Source: Paragordius varius
Lineage: Eukaryota; Nematomorpha
Length of the DNA stretch: 64,000 nucleotides
Assembly (NCBI GenBank): GCA_964247055.1
Contig: OZ176051.1
Coordinates: forward strand, 7,688,001 to 7,752,000
Reading direction: 5' to 3'
The notes under the pieces are model-generated. The model worked only from the letters and a program-made list of their open reading frames with translations, did not search any database and had not been told where the DNA came from. Each line of letters opens with the position of its first letter. Position 1 is the first letter of the stretch. Both the position numbers and the translations under genes were made by a program. This document shows positions 26,628-40,341 of the stretch, one piece after another.

Positions 26628-29600
26628 GTGCCAATCCTTTTCTACCTCCTCATCATTGTAGCCATTTATGTTTCCCAGACATGTGCACACGCCATAGAAA
26701 AGAAATCTACTTCAATTACGAAAGCAGTAAAAGACAACACGCATGTCAAAAGAACCATTGAAGATTTACCCCAAAGAGGGCCACCCATTGTTGATTCAAG
26801 GACTGTTTCATCCGTTAACGACAATCGTAGGAATGGAAATCAAAATTCACAGAGTCATCAAGGGAATCCGAACGATGGTCCCATCAACATTAGGAGACAA
26901 GTTGTGGTTGGCCCGGCATCTCAATTAAACCCAGGTATTAACAATTTTCAATCAGCGGGTTCTGATTTTGGGCGCCCAGTATTACCTCAAACGCTACAAC
27001 CGTCCCAACTAACTCAGCAACAAATATCGCCACCCCCTCCGTGGGCATTTGGTCCGTTTGGGAATATCATATTACCTTATCAGAATGTACCACAATACCC
27101 CCCTCCTGCTGTAATGCAACAAAATGGAAATGGGCTGCCCTTGAATATTCAACCAACTAATATGGATCCTGCAAATACGATAAACACTGCCAACTCTAAT
27201 ATATGGCCATTTGTGGGAGGTAGTCCCTATCCCATCATTAATCCTTATTACTCTCAATTCCAATGGGGCCAACCTTACAATAATGTTCCTTCTCCAGAGT
27301 TGATGGCATCCGGTCCAATGCCTACAAATGTTAATTCCTACCCTCCAGGATTGATTACTTATTATGATCCAAGAGTTGGTATAAACGCTCATCCCGCAGG
27401 TACAATTCAATCTGTAATATGTTTCATAAATACTTTTACCCACACATTACTTTAAAGCCCATAAGTTAGAGTAAACTCACTAGAAGTTAAACATTAATAA
27501 ATCCAATTATTCTCCCCAATAAACAAAAGTGCATACCCAAGTCCTAACTATCCTAGCAACAAAATAATTCTCCTAATAATCATAAAATATTTTTTATAAT
27601 TTTTACATAGGTCCCCAAAATGTTAACAATCTTCGCCAGTTAAGCCCTCAAGTCCAAACCTCCGGCTCTCAAAGACAACAAATGCCGGCGGTGCCTTCCT
27701 TACCACAAAATACATTAGCAGGACCACAGAATAGGCAGCCACAACAACCACAACCTGCATTGAGAACAGGAGGAAATTCTGACCTAAATACCATTAATAC
27801 CAATAATAATGTTGCTTTTATGCCCGGGTATACTTCATTTCATCCCTTTCCATTTTATTACCAATTTACACCGATGACAGGAAACACGAATCAAGTGATG
27901 GTACCTCAGGGATATGGGCCCACGGTAAATATGAAATGATTATATATTAAAACTTTGATATCAAAAAACAATATATAAAGTGTAAGGGTTTAAAATGGTT
28001 CACTAATTATATATATATATATATATATGCCCCAAAAAATTAAGATAACAAAATATTTTATTAACCTTAACATGATATTCTACTTTAGGCGTAAAAATAT
28101 AAGGACAAAAGTTTATAAAAAATGTTCATGACCAGTAAATACTCTTGCCACAGAACCCTATATATGCTAAATTTCGCCATTTTAATTCTTGTAGAACAGT
28201 CGACCCATGGTTTTAACTGACAATCCACGGTTTCCTCCTAATCGTTTAGGGGTGCGACCGCTTTTCCCTCAATACGATACCCCAAATTCAAACCAGCCCT
28301 CGAATAGCGTTAATAATTTATCCCCAAATACGGCTCAACAAAATCAGCCAAATCAACCCGCCCTATCTTCTACTCAAAATCGTCCACTTAAATCCAACGA
28401 ACCTAGTGTAAAGAATGGAGCTCAAATATCTATGTATCCTAACACAGGTTATTTATAAAACAAAGTGTTAATCTTATTTTATTTAATTAAATGAATTAAA
28501 GCATAGAATAATATAAAAAAACATAAACATGATTGGGGAAAAATATATGCACGTAAATCATTTCAAATTTTTTAAATGATAAAGGAACATTGCCTAGTTC
28601 CGACACATGCCTATCGTTTTAACTTTATTTCTCCAAATGATTAATTCAATTCAAACTCAAAAATGTATTTATTTAGGCATAGGAAATGGATGGGCTGGTG
28701 TTCCAGTCCGAGATGTGCTCCCAAATTATTCCCCTTTATCCCGAGCCATGTTAAACAATCCAGCCATTTATGAAGGCGGTACTCCGTACAATCCCTATAC
28801 AGCACAAGCCTTTGCAAACGGTATTTTTTGAATATTGCTATAAATAAGGGGGTGGGGGGGGGGGGCAAGATGCAGTCCTCCCAGATATTTTGTGGGGCGC
28901 ACGAAAAATTTGGAAGATTACTATATATATATATATATATAAAGGCCACATAATTCTCAAAAATATTGCTTATTATTACTAATAGTAAAATTTGATATTT
29001 TTTTATAAAGAATAAGTTTCAAATTTTATCAACGAAATAGCGAAAAATGGTGAAATAAATACATATTGATTGTAATTTTTTTAACAGTTTTATGCTGCTA
29101 TCGAATAAAATATTTATTAGTGCTATATATTTTGTAACTGCCCACCCGCAAAGCCATTTGTGTTAGAGAGAGACCCGTGGTTTAAAAAATTAGTGTATTG
29201 TATATACATGTATATAGGGAATGCCGGTGTCCAACCCATTGGACGTAACGGTCAAAATCGCGCCAACGGTCCCGTCTTATCAGTGCCTACGTCTCCGCTT
29301 CAACAACAAATGTTACAAACGCATCAACAACTCAACAGTTTAACCAATGTTGAAGGCGTGCCACCCCGGACAAACCCCAACGCTTTTAACAGTATTATGA
29401 CAGCCCTAAACAGGGGACAAACTCTTACACCCCAACAAAGAGCTCAATTACAACAAATGAATAACCCGTATTATTCATCGTCGGCATATGGCCAGCCTGC
29501 ATGGAATAATGTGTCACCAATGATGGCAGGTAATAACAATAATAATAATAATCCTTACATGATGATGAATCCACAATCAAATGCTTACACAGCAAATGGA

Positions 29601-29777
29601 TTTGCGGGTGTGTGGAGGGGAGGTGTTCCCACCTACAACCAAGAACTAACTAGCATGTATGGATTCAACAAGGCTTTCAGTGCTAAAATTGGGCACACCA
29701 CTAATAATTTTATACACAATTTATGTATACCGTTTATATTGAGTATTCTAGTCAGCTTTAGTATTTCTTGTTTATGA
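26628..29777 (+). CDS. Secreted Gln/Asn/Pro-rich protein with probable GPI anchor signal
   Basis: Five exons: 26628-27399, 27611-27924, 28195-28447, 28677-28820 and 29218-29777. All junctions are GT-AG with fitting phases; 2,043 nt gives 680 residues. Residues 1-21 form a clear signal peptide (PILFYLLIIVAIYVSQTCA). A short basic stretch follows (VKRTIED), then a long low-complexity body rich in Gln, Asn, Pro and Tyr (ISPPPPWAFGPFG, QFQWGQPYNNVP, a run of seven Asn), with no Cys in most of its length and no fold I recognise. The last 24 residues are hydrophobic and end at the stop (CIPFILSILVSFSISCL), preceded by small and polar residues, as in a GPI attachment signal. AATAAA follows at 29,933. 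An extracellular surface or coat protein with prion-like composition is the likely character; the function is unknown. Its 3' end faces the protein 4.1 gene. Confidence 0.8.
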
Positions 29778-29817
29778 TTATAATATATATGAACATTACT
29801 TTTTATGAACTTAGATA

Positions 29818-29855
<38 letters not shown>

Positions 29856-29932
29856 TAAAGCTTAACTATGCAATCATTGTATCAATATTTGCATTTCTTA
29901 AATGTTATTATTGTATATCAGTATAAATGAAG

Positions 29933-29938
29933 AATAAA
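29933..29938 (+). terminator. Poly(A) signal of the GPI-type protein gene
   Basis: AATAAA about 155 bases after the stop at 29,777. The nearest minus-strand AATAAA for the converging protein 4.1 gene is only about 15-25 bases further on. Confidence 0.5.
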
Positions 29939-29952
29939 TGTGAATTAAATAA

Positions 29953-29958
29953 TTTATT
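29953..29958 (-). terminator. Candidate poly(A) signal of the protein 4.1 gene
   Basis: TTTATT on the plus strand, i.e. AATAAA on the minus strand, about 300 bases past the stop at 30,259. I saw no closer one. Confidence 0.4.
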
Positions 29959-30258
29959 TCAAATTTTACAAAAAATGACAGTTACTGCTATATAAAATCT
30001 TGTAAAAATCGTTTGACGTAAAATTTTTATAAATAATATATGATATTGTAAAAATGTAGAAAAATCAATTGATTCAAATAATTTGTAAAAATATATCTAG
30101 GTATATTGTATAAACTATGGGAAAATGCGATATAAAGAGTGCTAAAAATATGACAAAAACACATATGAGGATCTTTAGTGTGCAATAAAAATCACGAAAA
30201 ATATCAAAAACTTAAATGCTTTCATATATAAAAACAGCTATGAAAATGCACAATCAAA

Positions 30259-33200
30259 TTAAATTGGTTCAGATTTTTGTTTAATTTCAATTTTTTGGAC
30301 AGTCATACCAGGGTTCATTTGGATCGCTTCTTGTATTGCTTCGGCGAGAGCCTAATCCAAAAATATATTTACATTTTGATTTTCCATATTATACTTTTTA
30401 CCCTTTTTTAATTAAAAAATCCTTTCCTTAACATATATTCCATTCAAAAACTAATTTAAATTAAAAACAAGTTTTTATAATGCAAAAATAATATCTTTTT
30501 ATTAAAATAAATAATTTTTTATATCGAATTCCAAAAACTGTGAACTAAAAAAGTGTTGTTTAATTTGCAAAAAAGTATAATATATTATAACTAACTTAAG
30601 AGAATATATCCATAAAAAAACAAAAATACCTCATCGTGATCAAGGGGTGAACCCTCACTATGAATAGTAATTTTCTGTTCAACTTTGGTTTCTACAACAC
30701 CATCTTGCACAGTTTTTTGCTATGTATATGTCAAATATTTCAATTTTTATTGGCACAATTATAAAAAAATAACTACAGATCTTAAACTAAATGTCCCTTA
30801 TTTGATTAAAATTTTGTATTATACCGTTATAGTTTCAACCGTACGACTTTTAGTACTTATCGAAGCGCTTGAAGTCGAGCCCAAAACTTTACCATTACAA
30901 GAGACATTGTTAACACTGCAACCATCATCCATAGATGTTGATTCATTTATCAATCCATTATGATTATCAATAATATTTTTTGTGTTGTTGGAACTTTCAG
31001 TAACATTCTTACCATTGATACCATTAAAGTAATTTTGTTTGTTGCTAAACCCATTAGTTAAATGGTTATGATTTGTTAAACTTTGACCATTTAAGAAAAC
31101 GGTGGAATTAGATTTATGAGGTCCGCTAAATTTATTAGACTCAACACCATTTCTAAGCGAGCGGTGGTCCGGTGCTTGATATTGTGATGAATGGAAAGAA
31201 TCATTAAGAGAAGGTGGTTTCTCCTCATCAGCTAAGATATCTCCACTGCTTATGGATGAGGACATACCACCTAAACTACTTTTTGTAATATTATTACCAT
31301 TATTTATAGAATGATAATGGTTATTATTGGTTGTAGGTTTATGAGTGTATACCCCACCATTGTGATATGAAGGAATGTTGGATTTAGTGCAAACACCGTT
31401 ATTAATATGAGATTCGGTATCATACGTAAATTTGATGGGATTCAAACCTAAAACATGTAAGTAAAATAAAAAAACTAATCAATCAAACAAAACATTGAAA
31501 AAGTGGGTTTTCTAAATTCAAAAGGTATTATTTAAGTGGAACAAAACGCGGTTCCTAACAGTTGCATAAAAATAATTTTTATTTTTGCCCATGCTCTCGA
31601 TTAATTACGATGTTGATTTCGGTTATATAATTAAAATCTTGCAAAATATTTTCTTAATTTTTTATTTAAAAGTTGTGCATATACAATAAATTTTTTTATA
31701 ACTTTTTATTTTTGTGGTTATAATTGATAATATAAATTAACAAAAAACAAAACCATTATTGACCAAAAACCAAATTTGGCAAAAAATTAATCGAAACCAT
31801 TGAGATAAAATTTTTACAAAAAACAATGCGGAGAAAGAAAAACAAAAATCATGTTTAATTTTCAGTTAATATACATCGTTTCCCCAAAAATACTTATGCC
31901 CTTTTTTAGATAAAAATAAGAAAATGTGATGTAACATGGGTGTATACCATTTGTTTTGGGCGAAAATTGATTGGGATACATTGAATTAGCTTCATCCAAA
32001 GCAATTAATTTCCGTGTTTTATAGACGGTTTGCTTAATTTGATGTTCTTGTTTGGTCGTAGTAACAGAACGTTCAACACGAGAAGTACTTTTGGAATGTT
32101 CATCGTTTTCTTGTTGAGTTTCAGCTTTGGTAATTACTAAGGGGGATTTAATGATTTGCACGGTCTCTTTGTTAACTAAATTATCGCAAAAATTATTGTA
32201 AATGACATATTTTTAAGTGAAATAGATAGTCAGGGAATATACAGGCTCAATGTCCGTTCGCATCATGACCCTTGTTTGCGAGAAACTTTTACTAAGTAAA
32301 AATAAATTTGTTTTCAGTTTGTTATATATGCGATTATTTTAGGGCTTTTAACCGATTAAAAAAAGTGTAAACCCGGCTTGATTTTAAAGATTTAAAAAAG
32401 AAAATCGGGGTGGTTCTTAAAATTTTGGAGCCGGAACCGGTTCTATGGGTTCTAACTTTTCATTAAATGATTTTCATACAACATTTTTATTATGATATTA
32501 ACCTAAATAACTTATAATCAAAACAAAATTGCCCATAGGACTCAGTTTGCAACTATTATATAGTGTGGCTCATCTTTTTCTGTTATGGTTAATTGATAAT
32601 GAACGCTATTGTTTGTGCTTTTTTACCATTTCGATTAATTAGGGTAAATGTTCTTAATCTATATATTAAATAATCTACGTAAATAATTATACTGTGGTTT
32701 TCTTCAAGTGTTTAAGGTAGAATATTTAAAATAAATTATCAACATGGAATTCCATTTCAATTGGATACGAGAAAAAATGTATTATATAATCAATATTGAT
32801 AATAAAAATTAAACAATAAATTTAAAATTATAATAGTCATTTTATTTAATAAACTATAAAAAATGTTTTTATACAAACAATATTGAATAATATTAAAAAA
32901 AAATTATTTTTTTAAAAATAAAAGCATATGGGAACCACTTATTTTAGCTGGAACCGATTAATTTCTAAGATATTGAAAATGAAAATTCCTAATTTAGAAC
33001 CGGATTGATTCCAACCCAACGCAGCCAGCCTCTGCCGAAATCTCAGGAACCGTGACTGGTTCTATGTGGTTAGGGTTCAAAGCCCTGGTATATTTTTTAA
33101 ATATTTTTAAAATAAAAGTCACGCATTAAAATCAGCTCATTATGAGGGGTGTCATTTAGAAGGAAGAGGGAGGGGGATGCATTGTGAAATAGGAACATAA

Positions 33201-36200
33201 AAAAATTATCAACATACTTATACTACTAGTTGATTTTGGGACAATTTTTAGATTAGTGGTATTATTGATACTGTTTGTAAAACTCGAATTTAAATTGGCA
33301 GGTGGTAATGATAATGATTTGGTATTAGCAGCATTTGTTACGTCAAAAGTTGTATTTAACAAAGGGGATGTCGGCATAATTACGTCTTTATAGCCATGAT
33401 TTTGCTCAGGTGAATAATTTGTTGTCGAATCATTTAAAATATCATCCATATCAGTTTCCTGGATTTGATAAGAAATATCATTTTCTTTGAGCTCTGTTGG
33501 TGGACTACTCACATACTTGACAGGGCTCTGCTTAACTTCAGCTATATTTATTAATATAAGATTTATCTAATACATAGTTTATGTGATATTACACTTATGA
33601 AATGTTTAATTCAAACGTAAAACTAGGAATTATGGTAAAAAAATAAATTTATGATGTGAAAATCAACTTTTAAATAAACTTAATTATTTTTATACAGATG
33701 TAAATTAAAACAAAGAGTGTTGTCTTAAATAGCAAACAAACCTTCAATACTTTTTGGTTGGTACTGCTTTTCTATGTGGTGTTTATTAGCGTGTTTGTCA
33801 CAGGGAGATTTTTTCGGAGACTTACTAGACTTTTTGCTATTGTTGTCCTTATCTTTGATACTATTTTTAATATTAGTTTTAGTAGTGCTTGATTCACTAA
33901 TTATACTATTTGTAGTATTTTGATTGCTGTTTTGTGCAACTGTAGAGGAACTCTTACCGAAAAAGAACAATTTAGATTTCTTTTTATCCGTACCTAAGCT
34001 TAAGCTTGTGGATGATTTAATAGATTTCGTGTCATTTTTAGGGGTAGGAGAGGATAATTTTTCCAACGTTTTTGCATGTTGTTCACACAAATATTCCTCA
34101 GTATCATTTTCGTTCTCAATACTTTTATGGTGATGGTGATGACACATGCGATGCTTACAACGCATACAAACGTCATCTTTATTGTGTGTCAAAGGATCTT
34201 TAATCGCTAACTCTCTAACTTCGGTTTTGGCGGGTGCTGTTGGTTTAGGATGGGAAAAATGGATATATAAATGATGCGAAAATATTGAAATATTGTAAGT
34301 ATGGAAATTTATGGTAACTTTAATACAGTAAAAAATTTGTGGAAAAAAGATTGATAAAAGAAAAGTTGGCAATGTTAAAAAACTTTATCCTATTATTTAG
34401 GTTAAAAATTACATTTATATTTAAAAGTGTAAAAAAACTGATAATACTGACATAAAATCTAGGCATTAATTCAAAAAATAAAGCAAATATGGGCTTACAT
34501 TCGTTTCCTGAAGTATTAGGATTCAGTTTATGTGGGGATACTATGGCCGATATTAGTCCAGGCATGCGATCATCATAATTAACTCCGTGCTGTAAATTAA
34601 CTATAGGTGATGTCAACTCTGTTGGAACTAAATTTAAATATTTTTTAGTTAATTGTTTAACAATAACTCGGTGAATAATGTTTAAATTTTTTTAATCTTT
34701 AATGACTAAATTTTTAAATGTTTTAATTACCAATAAAAACCTTATATAGCTCATTAATGAGTTAATATTAAATTAGCGATGTAATATTTCATGAATATGG
34801 TATTGTCAAGTGTGAGAGTGATATAATAAGTAATAATATATCGATAAAATTTATGAATACTATTTTCTAAATAGCTGTGTTGTTGAAATTCTTGCGACTT
34901 AACAAAGCTTTTGGGCATCTGTTCTTGAACATCTGCGACTGTAGATGTGTTGGATAGAAATGAATTTTGTAAATTAACAGCGCTATTTCTAGTAGGTGGT
35001 AAGAAGGGCATTACAGAATCTAAAGGGAAAAAAAGTATAAAACTTACCAAAAAATGAATAAAGAAAATTAAAAATTCTTATTGAATTATTATATTTTAAG
35101 AGACAAATCAAACAAAAGTTTTTGAAAATAAATTATATTACATGGTGAGAAAATAAAATAAGTAATATGAATTGAAATTTTTTTCTATAGTAAATATTTA
35201 ATTTTGCTATTGTGTATTAGGATCTGGTTAAATCACAAATAATCTGCTTATATATTATTTGACGAAATATTTAAACCCACATTTTGCCATTAAATATACC
35301 ATAATTTAACCAAAAAAGGTTCTAAATGATATTTTCTACTAAAAACTCTATTTTATTCGCATAAAAAACTTTTAAAATCTTTTAATATTAATATTTTCCT
35401 TTTTTTATATAAAACCGAATATATAATCACCAAAGATATTTGACGGTAAGGCTTGTATATAAAACATGTACAAAATTAGATTATATAAACATTATATTTC
35501 CCTTTTCCCCCCTTTAAACTTTTAAATTAATGTTCTAAACAAAACTTGATAACTCACTTAAAGATTGAGGATAATAATTATTGTTTAATGTATGATTGCT
35601 ATTATTATGATGGTTTGGGCTTGACAAAGGCGACCCCTGAACCGAACAAGATGACATGGTCGTAAGCGTTGAAGATAGAAATTGTTGATTGTTATGATTT
35701 ATATCATCATTGGTGGTGTTGGAAATTACATTTACTGTTGTTACACCATCACTCTTATTGGTATTTGGTATAGTTCCTCCAGATTTAGCTAATTTAATTT
35801 TAATTAAATAATATGATGAAAATTATATTGAATACTAATTTAATTTGAAAATAAATTGACAACTGGTGAAAAAGAATAAGTAAACATTGATTAAAACTGC
35901 TTATAAAACGTCAATTTAAATAATTTAGAGTTATATTTACATATACTCTAAAATATTAAAAAATTTTAATTCAGTCATATATATGTCCATAAAATCAGAA
36001 GCATTTAAACAAAAAAATAACCAAAATTACGCAAATTAAATCAAATCAAATTTTGAGGTAAAATTAAAACTATATCATGCATACTTCCTTCAACGCTACG
36101 CAGAGTACCCCGTAAACTACTTCGTTCAAAATGGGGTGAAGGTCGATCGATCCGGATAGAAGCTTGACGACTTTGATAAAGTGTACGACCCGAATATCGA

Positions 36201-39200
36201 AATTTGGATCCTTACGGAGTAATATACATTTGAAAATTAAAAGTTTTAAACACCAAATATTCTTTAAAAGATGCATTTGTATGTAATGATACGTTTTGTG
36301 TACTTTTTGATTGCAAAATATATGGAATAGAGATGTGTAAACTGGTATCTTACTCAATTCAATTTTTAACATAGTTATCACTTAAGTTATATAAAAAAAC
36401 AAGAATAAAAAATATGCTCTGATAAACCAGTTCTTTACGTTTAAAATTTTTTATCATAAATTGTAAAATAAAAATAGGTAATTTTATACAAAAACCCATT
36501 TTTTTAGTCTTTATTTATTTGTAAACTTATGATTAATATTGTGATATATAAAATATGTTATAGAATTAAGTATATAACATCTTTTTTTAAAATTATTTTA
36601 TTTTTCAAGTTTTGTAATTAAATTAAATTTTTATCAAAAACTTAACATAGTTTTAAACAATTTAACCAGCAATATACGATTAAGTCAATGTAAAAATATA
36701 TATATATATATATATATATATACCAAATTTCGGCCAAAAAAAATTGGAATGACTTTGTTTTTCAGGGATCGCTTCAAGTCCGGAGAGAGGTTTTGCTGTT
36801 TTATCCTTGTATATTGAAGAACTACCTGAAATAAATTGCATTTTTTAATATCACCTATAATCAAATTTTCAGAACTTGGAATTGGAGCCATTTTTTCGTT
36901 TCTCTTCCCAAAAAGTTTGAGAAAGTTTTGATTCTAAGTCCCATGTTTTTTTACGTTAAATACTTTTAATTTTGGATCCATTTTAAAAAATTTACCAGCC
37001 TAATTTTTTAAAGCTTGCTTCTGGTATTATCCAATTTAAAATAAAACAAAAAACATCACTATATTATCCATTTTAAAATATAAAAATTCGGGTTCAAAAC
37101 CGCCATGGTTCCGTTTCTAAAACCAATTTTCATAAAGTTTTTTCGGTATCACAAAAATAATTGATTTCGGCTCTTATCCCTGAATTATACCAGAGTTAAT
37201 CAATCAAATTTTTTGGATGTTTTAACCTCTAAGAGATGAGAAATAACGCAAGCTTCTCCGACTCCCAAAACCACTTCCCCCAGCAGTTGAATTCATGCTG
37301 TTGGCATCTAGACCATTGGCAACTATGGGCGTAGCCAGCCGGAAAAAAGTGTGATGTTCAACACAAGTTTTCCACAATCGTTTAGCTAGGTTGTGATCCT
37401 TAAGCTTAAATCCCAAAATGTTTTCAACATCTTCAAACTATATATTATATTTTTAACCATATTTATAGATTAATAAATAATTGGAATATAAATTTATGTG
37501 AAAAAAAATATATATTTTACCTGTCCCGGCCTAATTTTGATGTAAAAATGGTTTCGTTTGTAAGATATTTTGAGTATTTTTGGCCAGGCAAATCTATTAA
37601 TTCGGAGTCTATCTTTGAACACAAGCAGACCTGTGGCGCAAACACCTAAAAGTATGTCTACGCCTTCAGAATCCTAAACACAGATAAATTATCATTTTTA
37701 TATAATAAATTCATAAAAAAATCTTTCTATAAATAATATTTTACAGATTTTGATATTTTTAATAAAATTAAAATGTTTCCGATAAAATATTTTTTTAAAA
37801 AATATATGAATTGTGGAAAATATACTTTGGCTTCATTTAAATCGACTCCGTACATTGCTAACTTTTTAGCGTTTTCCAAATAATTTAATTCCGCTTCGGC
37901 TGGTGTTTGTCCCCTTAAAAATTTAATAAATTAAAAAAAGTTTAATATAATTAGCTTTTTCCTGATACCTGTTAAAAAGATAAATTACAAAACAATTGAG
38001 GTTACCAATTTCAATTTTTGATTTGAAAGGTTTTAAATATGATATAAAATGCGCAATGTCCTATATGCCTAAAAAATATTTTAATTGGGAGACATGATAT
38101 ATATATTATGGAAATTTATATAGTTAAATAAAATTAATATCTTTCAAAATGCCTTTATTATAGCTTGTATCATGGGAATGAAAGTTTAAATGATTAAATT
38201 TATTTGTAAAAAAATATCGGAAAAATAGCGGAAAAATAACCATTCATTATTTCTAAATTACAAATATAATGCTATAAATGTCTTGATTATTATACTATAT
38301 ACCACAAATATTAATTTTTCCCCAAATATATTTTTAAATTAAAATCTTGAAATAATTTTCAAAATGATTAGATATTAAAACAATAAATTCCTTCCTCACT
38401 TATGATTTTTGTGTAACTGTGCCACTTTATCCTCCAATTCGGGCGTTTGATGTGGTGCAGGTGCAAATTGGAATTCACTCAAATAATTTTCCTTGTTCTC
38501 ATCGGGATCATAATCACCCAGTTCACTTTGAACCAAATAGGAACCGAGCAAGGCATACGTGACAAAAGAACAAGGCAATCTGCAATAAAAAACATTATTT
38601 AATTAATCAATTCAATAGAGGAAGCAAGAATTTTGGTAAATTTATAATTTTCTCAAAAAATTTAATATTATGTGAGAAAATATGATATTATGCAATATTT
38701 CTTACTGAATTGTACAAATTACAATTCAATATAAAAATTTATTATTTTTTTATCATATTAAAATTTACCAAATTATAAGATCCAAATAACCAATAATGTG
38801 GCTGTTACTTATCAAATATGTATAATTCAATAAAATAAATTATTATTACTTTATCATATTTAAATGTTCCCAACTTAAAAGATCCAAATAACCAATTAAA
38901 ATTATTTTTTTAAATTTTGACTTAATTAGATTTAATCATTATTATTTTCTTTTGTCTTTAGATAATCCATTAAAAAAGATACTACCATGTATTGAAAATT
39001 TGGATATAGTTGAATTTAATAAATTTTACGTTTATATAATTTATTGTTTAACAATAATATGGCTGTTTCTGCTTATTATGTGAAAAGTTTATTAAAATTA
39101 CAAATCGTTTTTTATAAATAATTTATTAATGTTTAAGGTTACTTTAAATAAATGAAAAGATTAAGAACAAATTATTTTATCTCTAAAACATTATTTCCAT

Positions 39201-40341
39201 ACATTTTAAAATGTGACTTAATACTAATAATTCTCATTGTAACTTGTTATTTTCCCATAACATTTTTTAAAAAAAACAAAATTAACAAATAAAATATTAA
39301 TGGATAAAAAATAATAGGTTATGCAAAAGTGAATTAACAATTTTATTGATAAATACAAAAAATCTATTTTTTATTCTTACTTTCCGGTCAATACGTCATT
39401 TCTCACTTGAAGGCACAAATAATACCTATATTGGTTTTTTCATAAAAAAATAAATATGTCAAATATATAATTTGTATATTATTTATTTATTTATTCATTT
39501 TTATTAAAATATTTTTAACCTGGTTATATCTTCTTGCAATTGTGATGGTTCAATAGGGTAAAACTTTATTTCGAAAGCGAAAACCCATGGTGCAGCTAAA
39601 AAATTATATTTATTACAAAAATTAAAATATTTTTGAAAACAAAATTAAAAAAATGTGTTGAAATTCAGTAAAAATATTTTATGTTTTCGCAAAAAATATT
39701 TACACAACAACGTAAAAATAATGATTTAAAGAGGAAGTATTAATTTTTAATTATAGATCTATTAAAAATTTTGTATCGTGACTGTTTTGTATTCCCATAT
39801 TAATTTTTAAATGTAAATGAAATTAATTAAATCAATCTCATAAAAATCAATGAATCAATCAAACAAAGAATTTACATATACTAATTACAATGCAATCAAA
39901 TATAAATAGGTAAAGCAATTAATATTTAATGTTCATTATATAAAATTAAGCAATCAAAAAGTTCATTTGCTAATAACTGTATTACACAACAATAAATGTA
40001 ACATTAAAATTATATTTGTTATTAACAGAATTATAAATAGTGCTAAATATATTATATAAATAACAAAATAATACGTTTTATCTGCTTGCGAATTTTTTTG
40101 TCGGGATTCAGCCAATACTAAGAAAAATAAAAAATATTTATCATACTTTTATTTTAATTTCAGCAGGGTCTCGAAATGATATCCCAAAATAGTCTTTTTC
40201 TAATAAGTTTAGGTGGTCACATACAAGATCAAACAAATCTTTTCCTTTGGCATTAGTCTAATATATCAATAAATTGCATACTGATATTTCAGGTGAATAT
40301 TCTGTCCCATCCAAAATATAAATATGAGCTTTTGTACTCAT
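30259..40341 (-). CDS. EPB41: Protein 4.1 (EPB41/coracle family), complete gene
   Basis: Twenty exons: 40341-40282, 40257-40147, 40117-40075, 39595-39520, 39425-39381, 38579-38400, 37913-37826, 37673-37521, 37437-37227, 36825-36724, 36210-36085, 35788-35558, 35019-34861, 34627-34499, 34236-33742, 33541-33218, 32175-31948, 31447-30825, 30719-30630, 30351-30259. They sum to 3,567 nt, 1,188 residues. FERM domain about 1-285: [88 protein letters not shown]-adjacent part about 357-398: [21 protein letters not shown]-terminal domain about 1110-1188: [42 protein letters not shown]. Family members tie spectrin-actin to membrane proteins. No spectrin-actin-binding segment is recognised; the middle is Asn/Ser-rich and long, with a Cys/His cluster at 595-625. 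Translation starts almost at the FERM domain, with no long N-terminal headpiece. Confidence 0.95.
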
